DNA of 64,000 bases from the NCBI RefSeq assembly GCF_900110165.1, contig NZ_FOCQ01000012.1, positions 61,823-125,822 of the forward strand, read 5' to 3'. This DNA comes from Lihuaxuella thermophila. GTDB taxonomy: Bacteria; Bacillota; Bacilli; Thermoactinomycetales; Thermoactinomycetaceae. Positions within the stretch are counted from its first letter, which is position 1. Each line of letters starts with the position of its first letter. This document shows positions 16,859 through 26,053 of the stretch, piece after piece. Position numbers and translations under genes: made by a program. The notes under the pieces were generated by a model. It was not told the DNA's origin. It worked only from the letters and a program-made list of their open reading frames with translations, and searched no databases.

Positions 16859-17791
16859 ATGCTAACACTCTCGGTGATTGATCCGGTTGCTTTTTCGCTC
16901 GGGCCTCTCCAAGTACACTGGTACGGGATCATCCTGGGGAGCGCTGCGCTGATCGGCTTATGGCTGGCGGTTCGGGAGGCGGATCGTTTGGGCTTCAACA
17001 GCGAATTGCTGCTCGATATGATGATTTGGGTGATTCCTGCTGCGATTGTGGGGGCGCGTCTCTATTACGTCGCGTTTGAATGGGAACATTATTCCCTCCA
17101 TCCGGAGGATATCCTCGCGGTATGGAAAGGCGGGCTGGCGATTCACGGCGGGTTGATCGGGGCGTTCGCCGCCGGTTACTTCTTTGTCAGGAAACACCAG
17201 TTGCGCTTTCTCGTATTGGCCGATATTGTGGCTCCCAGCATCATTTTGGGTCAAGCCATTGGCCGGTGGGGCAACTTTATGAACCAGGAGGCGCATGGCG
17301 GACCGGTGAGCCGTTCCTTCCTTGAAGGCTTGCATCTGCCGGACTGGATCATTGACCAGATGAACATCCAGGGAACCTATTACCATCCGACTTTTTTGTA
17401 CGAATCCCTGTGGAATCTGGTTGGATTTGCGCTGCTCCTGGTTCTCCGGTATCTGGTCCATCCGCGCCGCGGGGAGATCTTTTTCAGCTATCTCATCTGG
17501 TATTCGATGGGACGTTTCTATATTGAAGGCTTGCGTACCGATAGCCTGACCTTTGAGGGACCCGCTTGGCTGGCTCAGCTGCTGAACGCATTCTGGTCTC
17601 CGATGACCCTTCTCTTTGAACCCGGCTCGATGGAAGACGGAAATATCCGCATCGCCCAGCTGGTGAGTCTGCTTCTCGTCCTGTTTGCCGTCCTGATGAT
17701 CATCTGGCGCCGTGCGACGGGCAGAGCCAAGGAGAAATACAATAACGTCGAATTGCGGGATCAGCAAAAAGTTCAAATGAGCGAAGCTTAG
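16859..17791 (+). CDS. lgt: Prolipoprotein diacylglyceryl transferase
   Basis: 310-residue integral membrane enzyme that transfers diacylglycerol from phosphatidylglycerol to the lipobox cysteine of prolipoproteins. The Lgt signatures are present: [36 protein letters not shown] and [18 protein letters not shown], the last including the essential Arg and Asn. The frame is open from 16772, but the ATG at 16859 with GAAGGGAG upstream matches the family N-terminus. Substrates in this window include the lipoproteins at 759, 38101 and 48714. ppaX follows within 12 nt. Confidence 0.95.
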   Translation: MLTLSVIDPVAFSLGPLQVHWYGIILGSAALIGLWLAVREADRLGFNSELLLDMMIWVIPAAIVGARLYYVAFEWEHYSLHPEDILAVWKGGLAIHGGLIGAFAAGYFFVRKHQLRFLVLADIVAPSIILGQAIGRWGNFMNQEAHGGPVSRSFLEGLHLPDWIIDQMNIQGTYYHPTFLYESLWNLVGFALLLVLRYLVHPRRGEIFFSYLIWYSMGRFYIEGLRTDSLTFEGPAWLAQLLNAFWSPMTLLFEPGSMEDGNIRIAQLVSLLLVLFAVLMIIWRRATGRAKEKYNNVELRDQQKVQMSEA

Positions 17792-17802
17792 GAGTGAGAT
17801 GG

Positions 17803-18474
17803 GTGAAATTTCCTTGTGTTTTATTTGATCTGGACGGAACATTGATCAATACCAATGAGCTCATTTTAGCTTCCTTCATGCATACCCTGAACACTCATTG
17901 CCCCGGGAAATACACCGAAGCGGATGTCCTGGCCTGTATGGGGGAACCTCTTGTCGACCAGATGAGGCGATTTGATCCCGACCGGGCAAATGAAATGGTG
18001 AAGACATACCATATCCACAATGAAACCCATCACGATCAATTTGTGAAAGAATTTCCCTATGTGAGGGAAGTGCTGCAACAAATGCACACGGCCGGGGTGA
18101 AAATGGGAGTCGTCTCCAACAAAAGGCGGAAAGTGGTGGAAATGGGTCTCCGGCGGTTCGGCTTGGACCGTTTCATGGAAACGGTGATCTGTATTGGAGA
18201 TGCCGAAAAGGCAAAACCGGAACCAGACATGATCTTTCTGGCCATGGACCGGCTGGCAGTTTCCCCCGGTCAGACACTGATGGTCGGAGACAGCCGTTAT
18301 GATCTGTTGGCTGCCCAAAAAGCCGGTGTGGCTTCTGCTGCGGTTGCCTGGAGCCTTCATGCGGAAGAGTTGAAGGAATATAACCCTGATTATTTTCTGA
18401 ACGATATGCGGGACCTGCTGGAGGTGCAGGGAGTCTCGGCTGCGGTTCAAAGGCCGCAAGGGGAAGCGCCATGA
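17803..18474 (+). CDS. ppaX: HAD pyrophosphatase PpaX
   Basis: 223-residue HAD-superfamily hydrolase with motif I FDLDGTLI, motif II VVSNKRRKVV, and motif III/IV KPEPDMIF and MVGDSRYDLLAAQKAG. In Bacillus PpaX hydrolyses the pyrophosphate released by the phosphorylase reaction of HPr kinase, and its place beside hprK and lgt agrees. GTG codons occur at 17794 and 17803; the GGAG at 17791 fits only the second. The stop overlaps the next ATG (ATGA). Confidence 0.9.
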   Translation: MKFPCVLFDLDGTLINTNELILASFMHTLNTHCPGKYTEADVLACMGEPLVDQMRRFDPDRANEMVKTYHIHNETHHDQFVKEFPYVREVLQQMHTAGVKMGVVSNKRRKVVEMGLRRFGLDRFMETVICIGDAEKAKPEPDMIFLAMDRLAVSPGQTLMVGDSRYDLLAAQKAGVASAAVAWSLHAEELKEYNPDYFLNDMRDLLEVQGVSAAVQRPQGEAP

Positions 18475-18959
18475 GGAAGACAGAGCGCTTTCCCGTTTAC
18501 GGGAGCAACTCGCTGTGGCAGCTTTACCGGACGGTTTCTTTCCGGAAGGTATTTAAAAATACGCTCGTCATTCTGTTGGCCCGGTATACCCCGTTGTTGC
18601 CGGTGAAGAATTGGCTGTACCGGACATTTTTGGGCATGGATGTGGGGGAGCAGACCGCCGTGGCATTTATGGTGATGATGGATATCCTGTATCCCGAGCG
18701 TATTCACATCGGCAAAAACACCATTATCGGATATAACACGACGATTCTTACACATGAATACTTGATCAACGAATACCGCTTGGGCGATGTTCATATCGGG
18801 GATCATGTGATGATCGGTGCGAATACCACCATTCTCCCCGGTGTCACAATTGGCGACCATGCGGTGATCGGGGCAGGATCCGTCGTTACCAAAGATGTTC
18901 CGCCGTATACATTTGCGGCCGGAAATCCCATCCGGCTTATTCGGACCCTTGAAACATGA
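18471..18959 (+). CDS. Left-handed beta-helix acyltransferase (YvoF-like)
   Basis: 162-residue protein with hexapeptide repeats (IHIGKNTIIGYNTTILTHEYLI, VHIGDHVMIGANTTILPGVTIGDHAVIGAGSVVTKDVPP), the fold of NodL/LacA/Maa-type O-acetyltransferases. It overlaps ppaX by four bases, and the locus order is that of B. subtilis yvoF. The acceptor is unknown; a cell-wall or sugar substrate is likely from the family. A strong terminator follows. Confidence 0.85.
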   Translation: MRKTERFPVYGSNSLWQLYRTVSFRKVFKNTLVILLARYTPLLPVKNWLYRTFLGMDVGEQTAVAFMVMMDILYPERIHIGKNTIIGYNTTILTHEYLINEYRLGDVHIGDHVMIGANTTILPGVTIGDHAVIGAGSVVTKDVPPYTFAAGNPIRLIRTLET

Positions 18960-18975
18960 CCGCTTTCGGTGCTGA

Positions 18976-19007
18976 AACTGCTGTAACAACAGCAGTTATT
19001 TTTTTCT
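18976..19007 (+). terminator. Terminator of the hprK-lgt-ppaX region
   Basis: AACTGCTGT and ACAGCAGTT pair around an AACA loop, followed by a T8 run. Confidence 0.9.
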
Positions 19008-19251
19008 CACAAAAAATTCATGAAACTGAAATTGACGCTAAATGATACCGTTCTGTAAGATGATGGTGGTCATTAAGTCTCGGGATTGCTTTATTTGGAA
19101 ACACTTTTTTTAGCTTTGGCCAAGGTCAAGGAGATCGCCAATAAACTGACTGGTCATCTTATCCAAAGACACGGCTGCAGGGAAAACGGGGGAACAAACA
19201 TACTTCAGAGAAAACGCGCATGAATACTGAAAGCAAACTGGGGAATGAAAG

Positions 19252-19540
19252 TGGATCTGTTTAAGGACGCTCCGAAATCTTTTTTCCGACTCCGTTCCGA
19301 TGCAGTGGCAGAGTCACTCGTCGCAAAAAAGATTTCTCCGCTGGTTCTGTCTTATCAAGGTTGATAAAGAACGGTCCCTGTGCAGGGTGACACAATCGTG
19401 GGTGATAGCCCGCTCCGCTCATTCGTGTCGATCTTGCTCAGAAAACGGCCGGACTTGATACAACCTAAAATCAAACGCAACATCGTGCAGGGAGGCCGTG
19501 ATTGGACGAAGTGCCTTTGGAGGCCGTTCCCAGCGGAAGC
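19252..19540 (-). repeat. Dispersed repeat family, inverted copy C (degenerate)
   Basis: Read on the minus strand this segment matches the units at 7462-8290: the block GACTCTGCCAC..GCATCGGAACGGAGTCG, the block TGCACGATGTTGCGTTTG and the block AAGGCACTTCGTCCAATCACGGCC occur in the same order, with the central GC-rich part replaced. It keeps the hairpin arms AAATCTTTTTT and AAAAAAGATTT. It ends about 40 nt before the RND pump gene. The interval 19008-19251 before it holds nothing recognisable. Confidence 0.75.
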
Positions 19541-19581
19541 CCCGAACGTCCACTACAGATGAATTCAAAGGAGGAAACGGC

Positions 19582-22500
19582 TTGAACTGGCTGACCCGCT
19601 TCTCGCTTAAAAACATCGCTGCCATCGTGATTCTGGTGCTGCTCGTTTCCATGGGGGGAGTTTATACTTCCGCCCAATTGAAGATGGAGGCAATGCCCGA
19701 CATCAACTTCCCTGTGATTGTGGCATTGACTCCGTACCCCGGGGCATCCCCGGAAGATATTGATAAAAAGGTGACTCAACCGATCGAAAAAGCACTCTCC
19801 GGGATCAAAGGGGCGAAAAAAGTCACCTCAGTTTCCGCTGACAGCACTTCGGTGGTTGTGGTGGAATTTGATTTTGATGCCGATCTGGATAAAGCCCAGC
19901 AGGAAATGAGGGATTCGATTGACCGCCTGGAGTTGCCGGAAGAAGTACTAAAAACCACCTTTAACCGTTTCGGTTTTAATACCTATCCCGTCATGAACCT
20001 GTCCTTTACCAGTGACACGAAAAAGCCGGCCGAACTGGAGCGCTGGGTTCATGATGTGGCCAAAGCGTCTTTTGAATCGGTGGATGGCGTGGGCGAAGTC
20101 CAGGTCAAAGGCGAGGGAAATAAGCAGGTCTACATTCGGTTAAAACCGGAACAGCTGAAAAAGTATAACCTGAGCCCCCAGCAGGTCCAACAGGCTCTGC
20201 AAAGCGCCAATCTCTCCCTTCCCCTCGGGGACCTGAACATGAATCAGATTGACTTGCCGGTACGCATCGAACAGAAAATCACCAATATTGAGCAATTGAA
20301 AAACTACGAGTTAACGATTCCCGCCAACCCTGCTGCCGGTTTTCAGGATGCGTTTGAGCAGATTGGACAAGGTATGCAAGGATTGGGCCAGGCGGTTGGA
20401 GGACTCGGGCAAGCGGTTGGGGGCTTAAGCAAGGGATTGGGCCAAATGGGTCAGGGAGTGGGCTTGCTTCAGGCCCAAGTCCAAATCTTGCAACAAGCCC
20501 AGCATCTGCAAGCGCAGATCATCGGGGACCAGCTTGCTTTGAACGAAGCTTCAGCTCAATTGCGGGAGAATCCCGATGACGAATCACTCCAAAAAAGAGT
20601 CAAGGATTTACAAGCGAATATCGCCCGCAATCAAGCCATCTTAAAAGTAATGAATGATCGGTTAGAGCAGCTCCGGTCCCAAATGCCCAAACCTCAATCA
20701 GGTGGGAAAGAAAGGGAAGGAGCTGGCGGGGCAGCGAAAGTTCCCTCGGGGAAAACGGCCAAGCCGGGTGTAAAAGAAGCGGAAATCAAAACGATCCGAC
20801 TGGAGGAGATCGCTTCCGTCACCGAGTCGGCAGACGGAAACACCATGATCACACGGACGGACGGAAAACCGTCGGTCAATGTGGATATCGTGAAGGACCC
20901 GGATGCCAACATCGTGGAAGTGGCTGATCAGATCAATGAAAAGATCGCTGAACTGAAGAAAAACAACCCGGATGTAAAAATCGCTCTGCTCTTTGATCAG
21001 TCGCGCGGGGTAAAGGCTTCGATTCACTCCATGATCCGGGAAGGCCTCCTGGGAGCACTTTTTGCGGCGATTGTGATTTTAATTTTCCTGCGCAATTTCC
21101 GGATGACGCTGATCTCGGTCGTCTCCATTCCCGTGTCGGTCCTCGCGACACTGATTTTGATCAAACAGGCGGACATCAGCTTGAATATCATGACTTTGGG
21201 TGGTTTGGCGGTGGCCATCGGCCGGGTGGTCGATGACAGTATTGTGGTGATTGAAAATATTTACCGCCACATGATGAAAAATCCGGACAGAGATGTGAAT
21301 CTGATCCAGCTGGCCACCAAGGAAGTCGCCTCAGCCATTACTTCATCCACCATGACCACAGTGGCGGTATTTGTACCGCTGGGTTTCGTAAACGGCATCG
21401 TGGGCAAAGTTTTCTTCCCGTTTGCCCTCACGGTCGCCATTGCCCTTCTCTGCTCGCTGGCTGTGGCTGTTACCATTGTGCCGGTACTGGCGAAAATCAT
21501 GCTGCTGCGCGGGAAAAAGCTGCGTTTAGACCGGACAAGGAGCCGGACGGCGGAAGTATACAAAAAAGCGCTGGCCTGGTCTTTGGACCATAAAGGTTGG
21601 GTCATCACTGTTTCCATCGTCCTGCTGCTGGCAAGTTTGGCGATGATCCCGCTGGTGGGAACGAGTTTTATCCCGTCGGACAAGGATAAAGCGGTTCAAG
21701 TGAGCCTGAAGATGCCTTCGGGAACGCATATCAGCAAAACGGATCAAATGGTCCGGAAAATCGAAGAGAAAATCAGACGGCACAAAGAAGTACAGGTCAT
21801 TTCATCTTCTGTCGGCAACTTGCGCGGACAGCTGAACAACGATGGAAGCATCGGCAGTGCCAACCGCGCCTCCATGTTTGTCAGCCTTGCACCTTCGGCG
21901 GATATGGATCAATGGCTGGAGGAGATTCGCCATGAGCTGAAGCCCTTGCAAAAAGAAGGGGAGATCATGGTGGAAGAGGTAAAAAGCGTCGGTCCTCCTT
22001 CCAGCAAGATTCAAGTGGGCGTGAAAGGGAATAACCTCGATGAGATTCGCCGGACGGCCGATCAGCTGGCGGAGAAGATGAAACAGGTCCATGGGCTCGT
22101 CAATGTCAGCCATAATCTGAGTGAAGAAAAAGAGTTGGTGACCATTCATGTAGACCCCGCCAAAGCGGCAAAAGAAGGCCTGGTTGCCCAGCAGGTGGCT
22201 TTCTCCGTCCGCGGTCTGCTGGAAGCGGACAAAGTGATGGAAATCGAAAAAGGAACGCAAACCCAGGATGTGAAGCTGGGACTGGAAAAAGAGGGAGTAA
22301 ATTCAGTTGAAGAACTGAAAAATGTACAAATCCTCTCTTCGACAGGAAAGCTGATCAAGCTGGGTGAAATCGCCGCCATTAACAAAGAGAAAGGACCGGT
22401 CACCATCCAGAAAGAGAACGGACAACAATATGCCGTCGTTTCAGGAAATGTCACGATCAAGGATACCGGTGCCGTTTCACGGGATGTGCAACAAATCATC

Positions 22501-23100
22501 GACGGGATGTCCTTTCCGAAAGGGATCAAGGTGACTTTGGGCGGCGATACCGAAGAAATGAATAAAAGCTTTGCCCAACTGGGGGTTGCGATGGTTGTGG
22601 CTGTAGCCGCCGTCTACATTGTGATGATCATCGCTTTTGGGGAAGCGACGGCTCCATTTACAATTCTCTTCTCCTTGCCGTTTGCTCTCATCGGCGGCTT
22701 GCTCGGGCTCTTGATTTCCGGCCAGCCCATCAGTGTTTCTTCGATGATCGGATTTTTGATGCTGATTGGGATTGTTGTCACCAACGCCATTGTGTTGATC
22801 GACCGTGTCGGACAGCAGAGAAGGCGTGGCCTGGCCATTCGCGAAGCTTTGCTGGAAGCGGCCGGCACCCGTCTTCGTCCGATCCTGATGACAGCCCTGG
22901 CGACGATCTTCGCCCTCCTGCCGCTCGCCTTGGGATATGGCGAAGGGACATTGATTTCACAAGGTTTGGCGGTGGTGGTGATCGGCGGTCTTGCTTCCTC
23001 CACCTTGCTCACCCTGTTCATCGTGCCGATTGTGTACCTTCTGCTCACCCGGGTTCAGGAGCGCATCATCGGCAGACCAAAAGCGGAAGTGAAGGTGTAG
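19582..23100 (+). CDS. swrC: RND-family efflux pump (SwrC/AcrB-like)
   Basis: 1172-residue inner-membrane proton-driven pump of the AcrB/SwrC (YerP) type, which in B. subtilis exports surfactin-like lipopeptides. Typical segments are VTQPIEKALSGIKGAKKV, the TM4 region IMTLGGLAVAIGRVVDDSIVVIENI with paired Asp residues, and the TM10-12 repeat. The frame opens at 19498, but the AAAGGAGG at 19567 points to a TTG at 19582. Residues about 254-400 are an insertion: a Gly/Gln-rich run (QGMQGLGQAVGGLGQAVGGL) and a coiled coil with Pro/Gly linker, in the porter domain before the GxxI strand. No adaptor (MFP) or outer-membrane gene is nearby, as expected for a Gram-positive. Confidence 0.9.
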   Translation: MNWLTRFSLKNIAAIVILVLLVSMGGVYTSAQLKMEAMPDINFPVIVALTPYPGASPEDIDKKVTQPIEKALSGIKGAKKVTSVSADSTSVVVVEFDFDADLDKAQQEMRDSIDRLELPEEVLKTTFNRFGFNTYPVMNLSFTSDTKKPAELERWVHDVAKASFESVDGVGEVQVKGEGNKQVYIRLKPEQLKKYNLSPQQVQQALQSANLSLPLGDLNMNQIDLPVRIEQKITNIEQLKNYELTIPANPAAGFQDAFEQIGQGMQGLGQAVGGLGQAVGGLSKGLGQMGQGVGLLQAQVQILQQAQHLQAQIIGDQLALNEASAQLRENPDDESLQKRVKDLQANIARNQAILKVMNDRLEQLRSQMPKPQSGGKEREGAGGAAKVPSGKTAKPGVKEAEIKTIRLEEIASVTESADGNTMITRTDGKPSVNVDIVKDPDANIVEVADQINEKIAELKKNNPDVKIALLFDQSRGVKASIHSMIREGLLGALFAAIVILIFLRNFRMTLISVVSIPVSVLATLILIKQADISLNIMTLGGLAVAIGRVVDDSIVVIENIYRHMMKNPDRDVNLIQLATKEVASAITSSTMTTVAVFVPLGFVNGIVGKVFFPFALTVAIALLCSLAVAVTIVPVLAKIMLLRGKKLRLDRTRSRTAEVYKKALAWSLDHKGWVITVSIVLLLASLAMIPLVGTSFIPSDKDKAVQVSLKMPSGTHISKTDQMVRKIEEKIRRHKEVQVISSSVGNLRGQLNNDGSIGSANRASMFVSLAPSADMDQWLEEIRHELKPLQKEGEIMVEEVKSVGPPSSKIQVGVKGNNLDEIRRTADQLAEKMKQVHGLVNVSHNLSEEKELVTIHVDPAKAAKEGLVAQQVAFSVRGLLEADKVMEIEKGTQTQDVKLGLEKEGVNSVEELKNVQILSSTGKLIKLGEIAAINKEKGPVTIQKENGQQYAVVSGNVTIKDTGAVSRDVQQIIDGMSFPKGIKVTLGGDTEEMNKSFAQLGVAMVVAVAAVYIVMIIAFGEATAPFTILFSLPFALIGGLLGLLISGQPISVSSMIGFLMLIGIVVTNAIVLIDRVGQQRRRGLAIREALLEAAGTRLRPILMTALATIFALLPLALGYGEGTLISQGLAVVVIGGLASSTLLTLFIVPIVYLLLTRVQERIIGRPKAEVKV

Positions 23101-23142
23101 AAAAAAACGGGTTCCTCCAAAAGGGGGGGAACTCGTTTTTTC
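23101..23142 (+). terminator. Terminator of swrC
   Basis: AAAAAACGGGTTCC and GGAACTCGTTTTTT pair (one G-U) around a G/C-containing loop, ending in T6, directly after the stop codon. Confidence 0.85.
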
Positions 23143-23249
23143 TTTCATAAACGGATCGTCATCGTCCCCGCATCGAAGTCTTTTATTGAGAAGATCGGCA
23201 AGTTTAAAAAGACTTACGAGAAATCAAGCGAGTGCTTTGACAAGATTGA

Positions 23250-23474
23250 ACCGGTGATGGTGGTACCCGGATCCCAGGAATTCCGGTCATCGAAGAAGAA
23301 AAGATACAACGAAGCAGTGAACATCCTTTTATGGTCGGCGTCATCAAATTGTGGGTTCAACTGAATGGCTCAAAGATCGAAAGCGACGTCCAAGATTTTG
23401 TTTACTGTTGTGATATGAATCAAGCCATTACGGGGATTGAGCATGTCTTTCAGCGAAAGTCGTCTGTATGCTGA
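23250..23474 (+). pseudogene. Unidentified gene remnant
   Basis: This frame is open for 74 codons without any start codon and reads as protein-like sequence (HPFMVGVIKLWVQLNG, SDVQDFVYCCDMNQAITG). An adjacent frame just upstream (KIGKFKKTYEKSSECFDKIEPVMVV) looks like its N-terminal continuation, so a frameshift probably separates them. No family was recognised. The 550-bp space between swrC and the next gene holds nothing else convincing. Confidence 0.35.
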
Positions 23475-23626
23475 GATGAAATTTTTTCGATGGTCCGTTA
23501 CGCAAGAGCCGGCTTTCTCCTGAATTATTGAGATTCGACCATATTTCTTCCCACAACTCATCTGAAATCTCATTCACTGCGATCACCACATCATCTTTAT
23601 CTCCATTTATCATAAATATAAAAGAT

Positions 23627-23644
23627 GCCCCTCTTTCCAGGGGC
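23627..23644 (-). terminator. Terminator after the 152-residue hypothetical gene
   Basis: GCCCCT and AGGGGC pair around a 6-nt loop; on the minus strand the following bases are ATCTTTTATATTT. Confidence 0.6.
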
Positions 23645-23648
23645 TTGC

Positions 23649-24107
23649 TTACTTTTTAAGTATGGTTTGTTTCACATGATTAAGAAACGCTTCCTCATCC
23701 AAAACCTTGACCTGTACAATAGGTTCTACTGAAAACTGAACACGTTTTTCAAGGGATCTTGCCAGCTCTACCACTTTGTTTGCGAACCCTTTATCCTCAT
23801 ACACTGCACTAATCTCCTTTCGGATTCCGTCTTTGACCACAACAGCATACAAAGTGCTTTGCTCACAAATTCCTTTCTGATCGGCGTTTTGAAACTCTGA
23901 CTTTCTCCTTTCTTGTTTAAACCGGTCAAGGATGTCAGACAATCCATCCTTGTACTCCTCATAACGTTCGATGATAGCCAGTAGAGCAAGCCCGGATTCT
24001 ATAGAAACTTCTTCCGTAATCTTTTTCATCTCTTCAAGAACCATTTTCTTGTTATGATTGGTTTTGGTTTTTAAATATTCATACAACCGATCAACCGTTT
24101 GTTTCAT
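23649..24107 (-). CDS. Hypothetical protein
   Basis: 152-residue soluble protein from an ATG with GGAGGA at 7-nt spacing; a longer in-frame start at 24134 lacks such a site. The sequence is highly charged, with a helical N-terminal half (MKQTVDRLYEYLKTKTNHNK; GLALLAIIERYEEYKDGLSD) and a C-terminal alpha/beta part (LYAVVVKDGIRKEISAVYED; VEPIVQVKVLDEEAFLNHV). No family was recognised and there is no signal peptide. It is a single gene with its own weak terminator, beside transposase debris. Confidence 0.6.
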   Translation of the reverse strand: MKQTVDRLYEYLKTKTNHNKKMVLEEMKKITEEVSIESGLALLAIIERYEEYKDGLSDILDRFKQERRKSEFQNADQKGICEQSTLYAVVVKDGIRKEISAVYEDKGFANKVVELARSLEKRVQFSVEPIVQVKVLDEEAFLNHVKQTILKK

Positions 24108-24195
24108 TCCGGTATCCTCCTCCATGCACAACACATGATCTCAAGGGAGTACACCCTTCTTCTTCGTGGTTTCATCATCCTGTTTATTCGTTAGC

Positions 24196-24383
24196 CTATA
24201 GTAGATATATTACATTTATATTAAAAATTCCCTCCTCTACAGGAGGGATCAATTGCTTTTTTTGTTCTTTCACCATTTCAATCTTCACGTTTTCTCCACA
24301 CCCCCTCACTGATAGGGACCGGTTCAGCGCACGATATGCAACGGCTTTGGCGTAGAGATGGATATGAAAGGAGTATGCGGAAT
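24196..24383 (-). pseudogene. Remnant of IS200/IS605-type TnpB (OrfB) C-terminus
   Basis: The minus strand reads YRALNRSLSVRGCGENVK followed by a Glu/Gln-containing tail and a stop at 24196. This resembles the C-terminal end of IS605-family OrfB/TnpB proteins (RLSVxxCGExV). No intact RuvC-like part is present upstream; only about 60 codons remain. A GC hairpin CCCTCCT-CTAC-AGGAGGG (24230-24247) lies inside the 3' part, where IS605 right ends carry hairpins. The rest of 24384-24779 shows no gene. Confidence 0.5.
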
Positions 24384-24779
24384 TGGTTTTTCAAACGGAA
24401 AGTTCTCAGCAACAGTCATTCGTGAGCAGTAGATCAGGCTGAAGGAAAGGGAGGTCTATCTATTAAAAATAATAATGATATTATACAATTTTTTTACTAG
24501 TCATTGATTTGGATAATTTAAGGTGTTATAATCTACCACAAGAAGAATATCAAACAATAGAAAACGGTAAAGTGGAAGAAGTGTCACTTATGATGAGTCA
24601 ATGTTAAAACATCTGGCTCCAACTCCACAGGTTTCAATCTGAATCCCCCACCGGGCTGCTGCTTTTTGACGGATATGAGCTCGCGAATTTTTATTTATTT
24701 TTTCAGAAAAATTACATAATGTTTTGAAATCGTTGAGGGTCGAGAAAAGAGAAACGAGAAGAGCGGAAGAGGGATGCAG

Positions 24780-25079
24780 ATGTCCAGAAATAAGGAAGAG
24801 CTGATTCGTCAATTGGCTATTAAGATTGAAGAAGAGTTGAGAGATATGATCTTGAAGGGCCCTCATCCAAGTCTGACGAGTCTCTCGGCCTTTTGTTCTT
24901 GCTGCCTGGAGTTTAGGCACCGCAAAAATGTCCGCTTGGTCAAAATGGACGGGGATGAGCTCCCTATTTGCCTGGAATGCATGGAAAAGCGGAAGTGGAA
25001 AGAGTCTGATTCCTTCGAGGCGTTAGAATACCAGGCAAGAACCATTGCGATTATGAGAATCAAAGGAATAGCCGATTAG
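24780..25079 (+). CDS. Small hypothetical protein with CxxC pairs
   Basis: 99-residue protein. An ATG six bases upstream (24774) is in frame, but GAAGAGGG is better spaced to 24780. The N-terminal third is a charged helix (EELIRQLAIKIEEELRDMIL). The middle has CSCC and a later CLEC, which could make a four-cysteine metal site, separated by a strand-like RKNVRLVKMDGDELPI. No family was recognised. Transposase remnants lie upstream and the yolD-like gene converges from downstream. Confidence 0.55.
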   Translation: MSRNKEELIRQLAIKIEEELRDMILKGPHPSLTSLSAFCSCCLEFRHRKNVRLVKMDGDELPICLECMEKRKWKESDSFEALEYQARTIAIMRIKGIAD

Positions 25080-25344
25080 CGTGAGGACAGGAAACCCATC
25101 CCGTCCTTTTCTTTTGTTTGAAAATTTACTGTGCTTGAGCTAAAACCACCTGTTGCGTGACCCGCTCCTCTCGCTGCTTTTGTTCCGGAATCGATCTGAC
25201 GGAGTTTGTTTGAGCTTGGTATCGCTCGCATGGTTTTCATGCATGGATGAGATGAACAACTCACGGCCGTTAGTCTGTCAAAAGGGCCCTCCATTTTCAC
25301 CTCGCCAAATAAACCACCCATCCCGAAGGATGGGAAAAACGAAT

Positions 25345-25686
25345 CTAAAACCAATCGACATCCATCAATTTCGTATACGGAATCTTCTTGCGAATCTCCC
25401 CGTTGACGATGACAAACCAGCCCTCATAAGGATTGATTTTGCTGATTCGTCCGTAAAATTGCAACGGGGAGTATCTCCCGGCATATGTAACCAACACCGG
25501 TTTTTTCATGTCGAATGCTTCTTCAAGAATAAAGCTCATGTACTCGAGCTGATCTTCATCGATGACCGGAGGCTGGTACTTTTTTTGTTTGTGTCCGGAT
25601 TTCGGCTGCTTCTCGTGCCGGACAGGGAGGACAAATCGGTTTTCCTCGATCCATTTGTAGAAGTCAAGTATATTCACATCGATCAC
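25345..25686 (-). CDS. YolD-like family protein, SOS-controlled
   Basis: 113-residue YolD-like protein. The core LVTYAGRYSPLQFYGRISKINPYEGWFVIVNGE is the family pattern. YolD-like genes usually precede a Y-family polymerase (UvrX/DinB-like) on phages, plasmids and in SOS operons. Here no polymerase follows, so the gene stands alone or has lost its partner. A LexA-type box lies 23-36 nt upstream of the start, consistent with induction by DNA damage. The function of YolD proteins is not established. Confidence 0.8.
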   Translation of the reverse strand: MIDVNILDFYKWIEENRFVLPVRHEKQPKSGHKQKKYQPPVIDEDQLEYMSFILEEAFDMKKPVLVTYAGRYSPLQFYGRISKINPYEGWFVIVNGEIRKKIPYTKLMDVDWF

Positions 25687-25708
25687 CTTCCTTGTCCATA
25701 ATGATATA

Positions 25709-25722
25709 CGAATATATGTTCG
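25709..25722. promoter_or_regulatory. LexA (SOS) box upstream of the yolD-like gene
   Basis: CGAATATATGTTCG matches the Gram-positive LexA consensus CGAACNNNNGTTCG at all positions but one (T for C in the left half). Confidence 0.65.
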
Positions 25723-25882
25723 TATTTCAAGAGGGAAAAGGCGAAAAAATACGAACGTTTTTCCGGACAGGTGAGTTTGGTTCGCAAAATATATTCATTT
25801 AGGCAGATCAAATGTGAATATAAATCATACCAACGTTTCCTGAAGGGTAATTTTGCCGTTGTATGCCTTATAAATGGAAAAA

Positions 25883-25899
25883 GAGCCGTATAGCGGCTC
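25883..25899 (-). terminator. Intrinsic terminator on the minus strand
   Basis: On the minus strand GAGCCG pairs with CGGCTC around a CTATA loop and is followed by T5. It follows the decayed reading frame at 25924 and the DoxX-like gene. Confidence 0.7.
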
Positions 25900-25923
25900 A
25901 GTCACATGAACGGGAAACTCATT

Positions 25924-26052
25924 TTAAAATGACGCCCTGGCCAGGTAATCCTCAAGCTGGCCCGAGGCTCCTGCAAATCCCGTCACCATAGAGTGTGCTT
26001 CCTTGCTCGTTTTGAGCTCCCTGTGTGCGGATCGGGGAGCCCATGTTGTCCT
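25924..26052 (-). pseudogene. Short C-terminal gene remnant
   Basis: About 40 codons on the minus strand end in KEAHSMVTGFAGASGQLED and YLARASF before a stop and a terminator. There is no start codon or ribosome site. It looks like the tail of a lost gene that once ended at this terminator. No family was recognised. Confidence 0.3.
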
Positions 26053-26053
26053 G

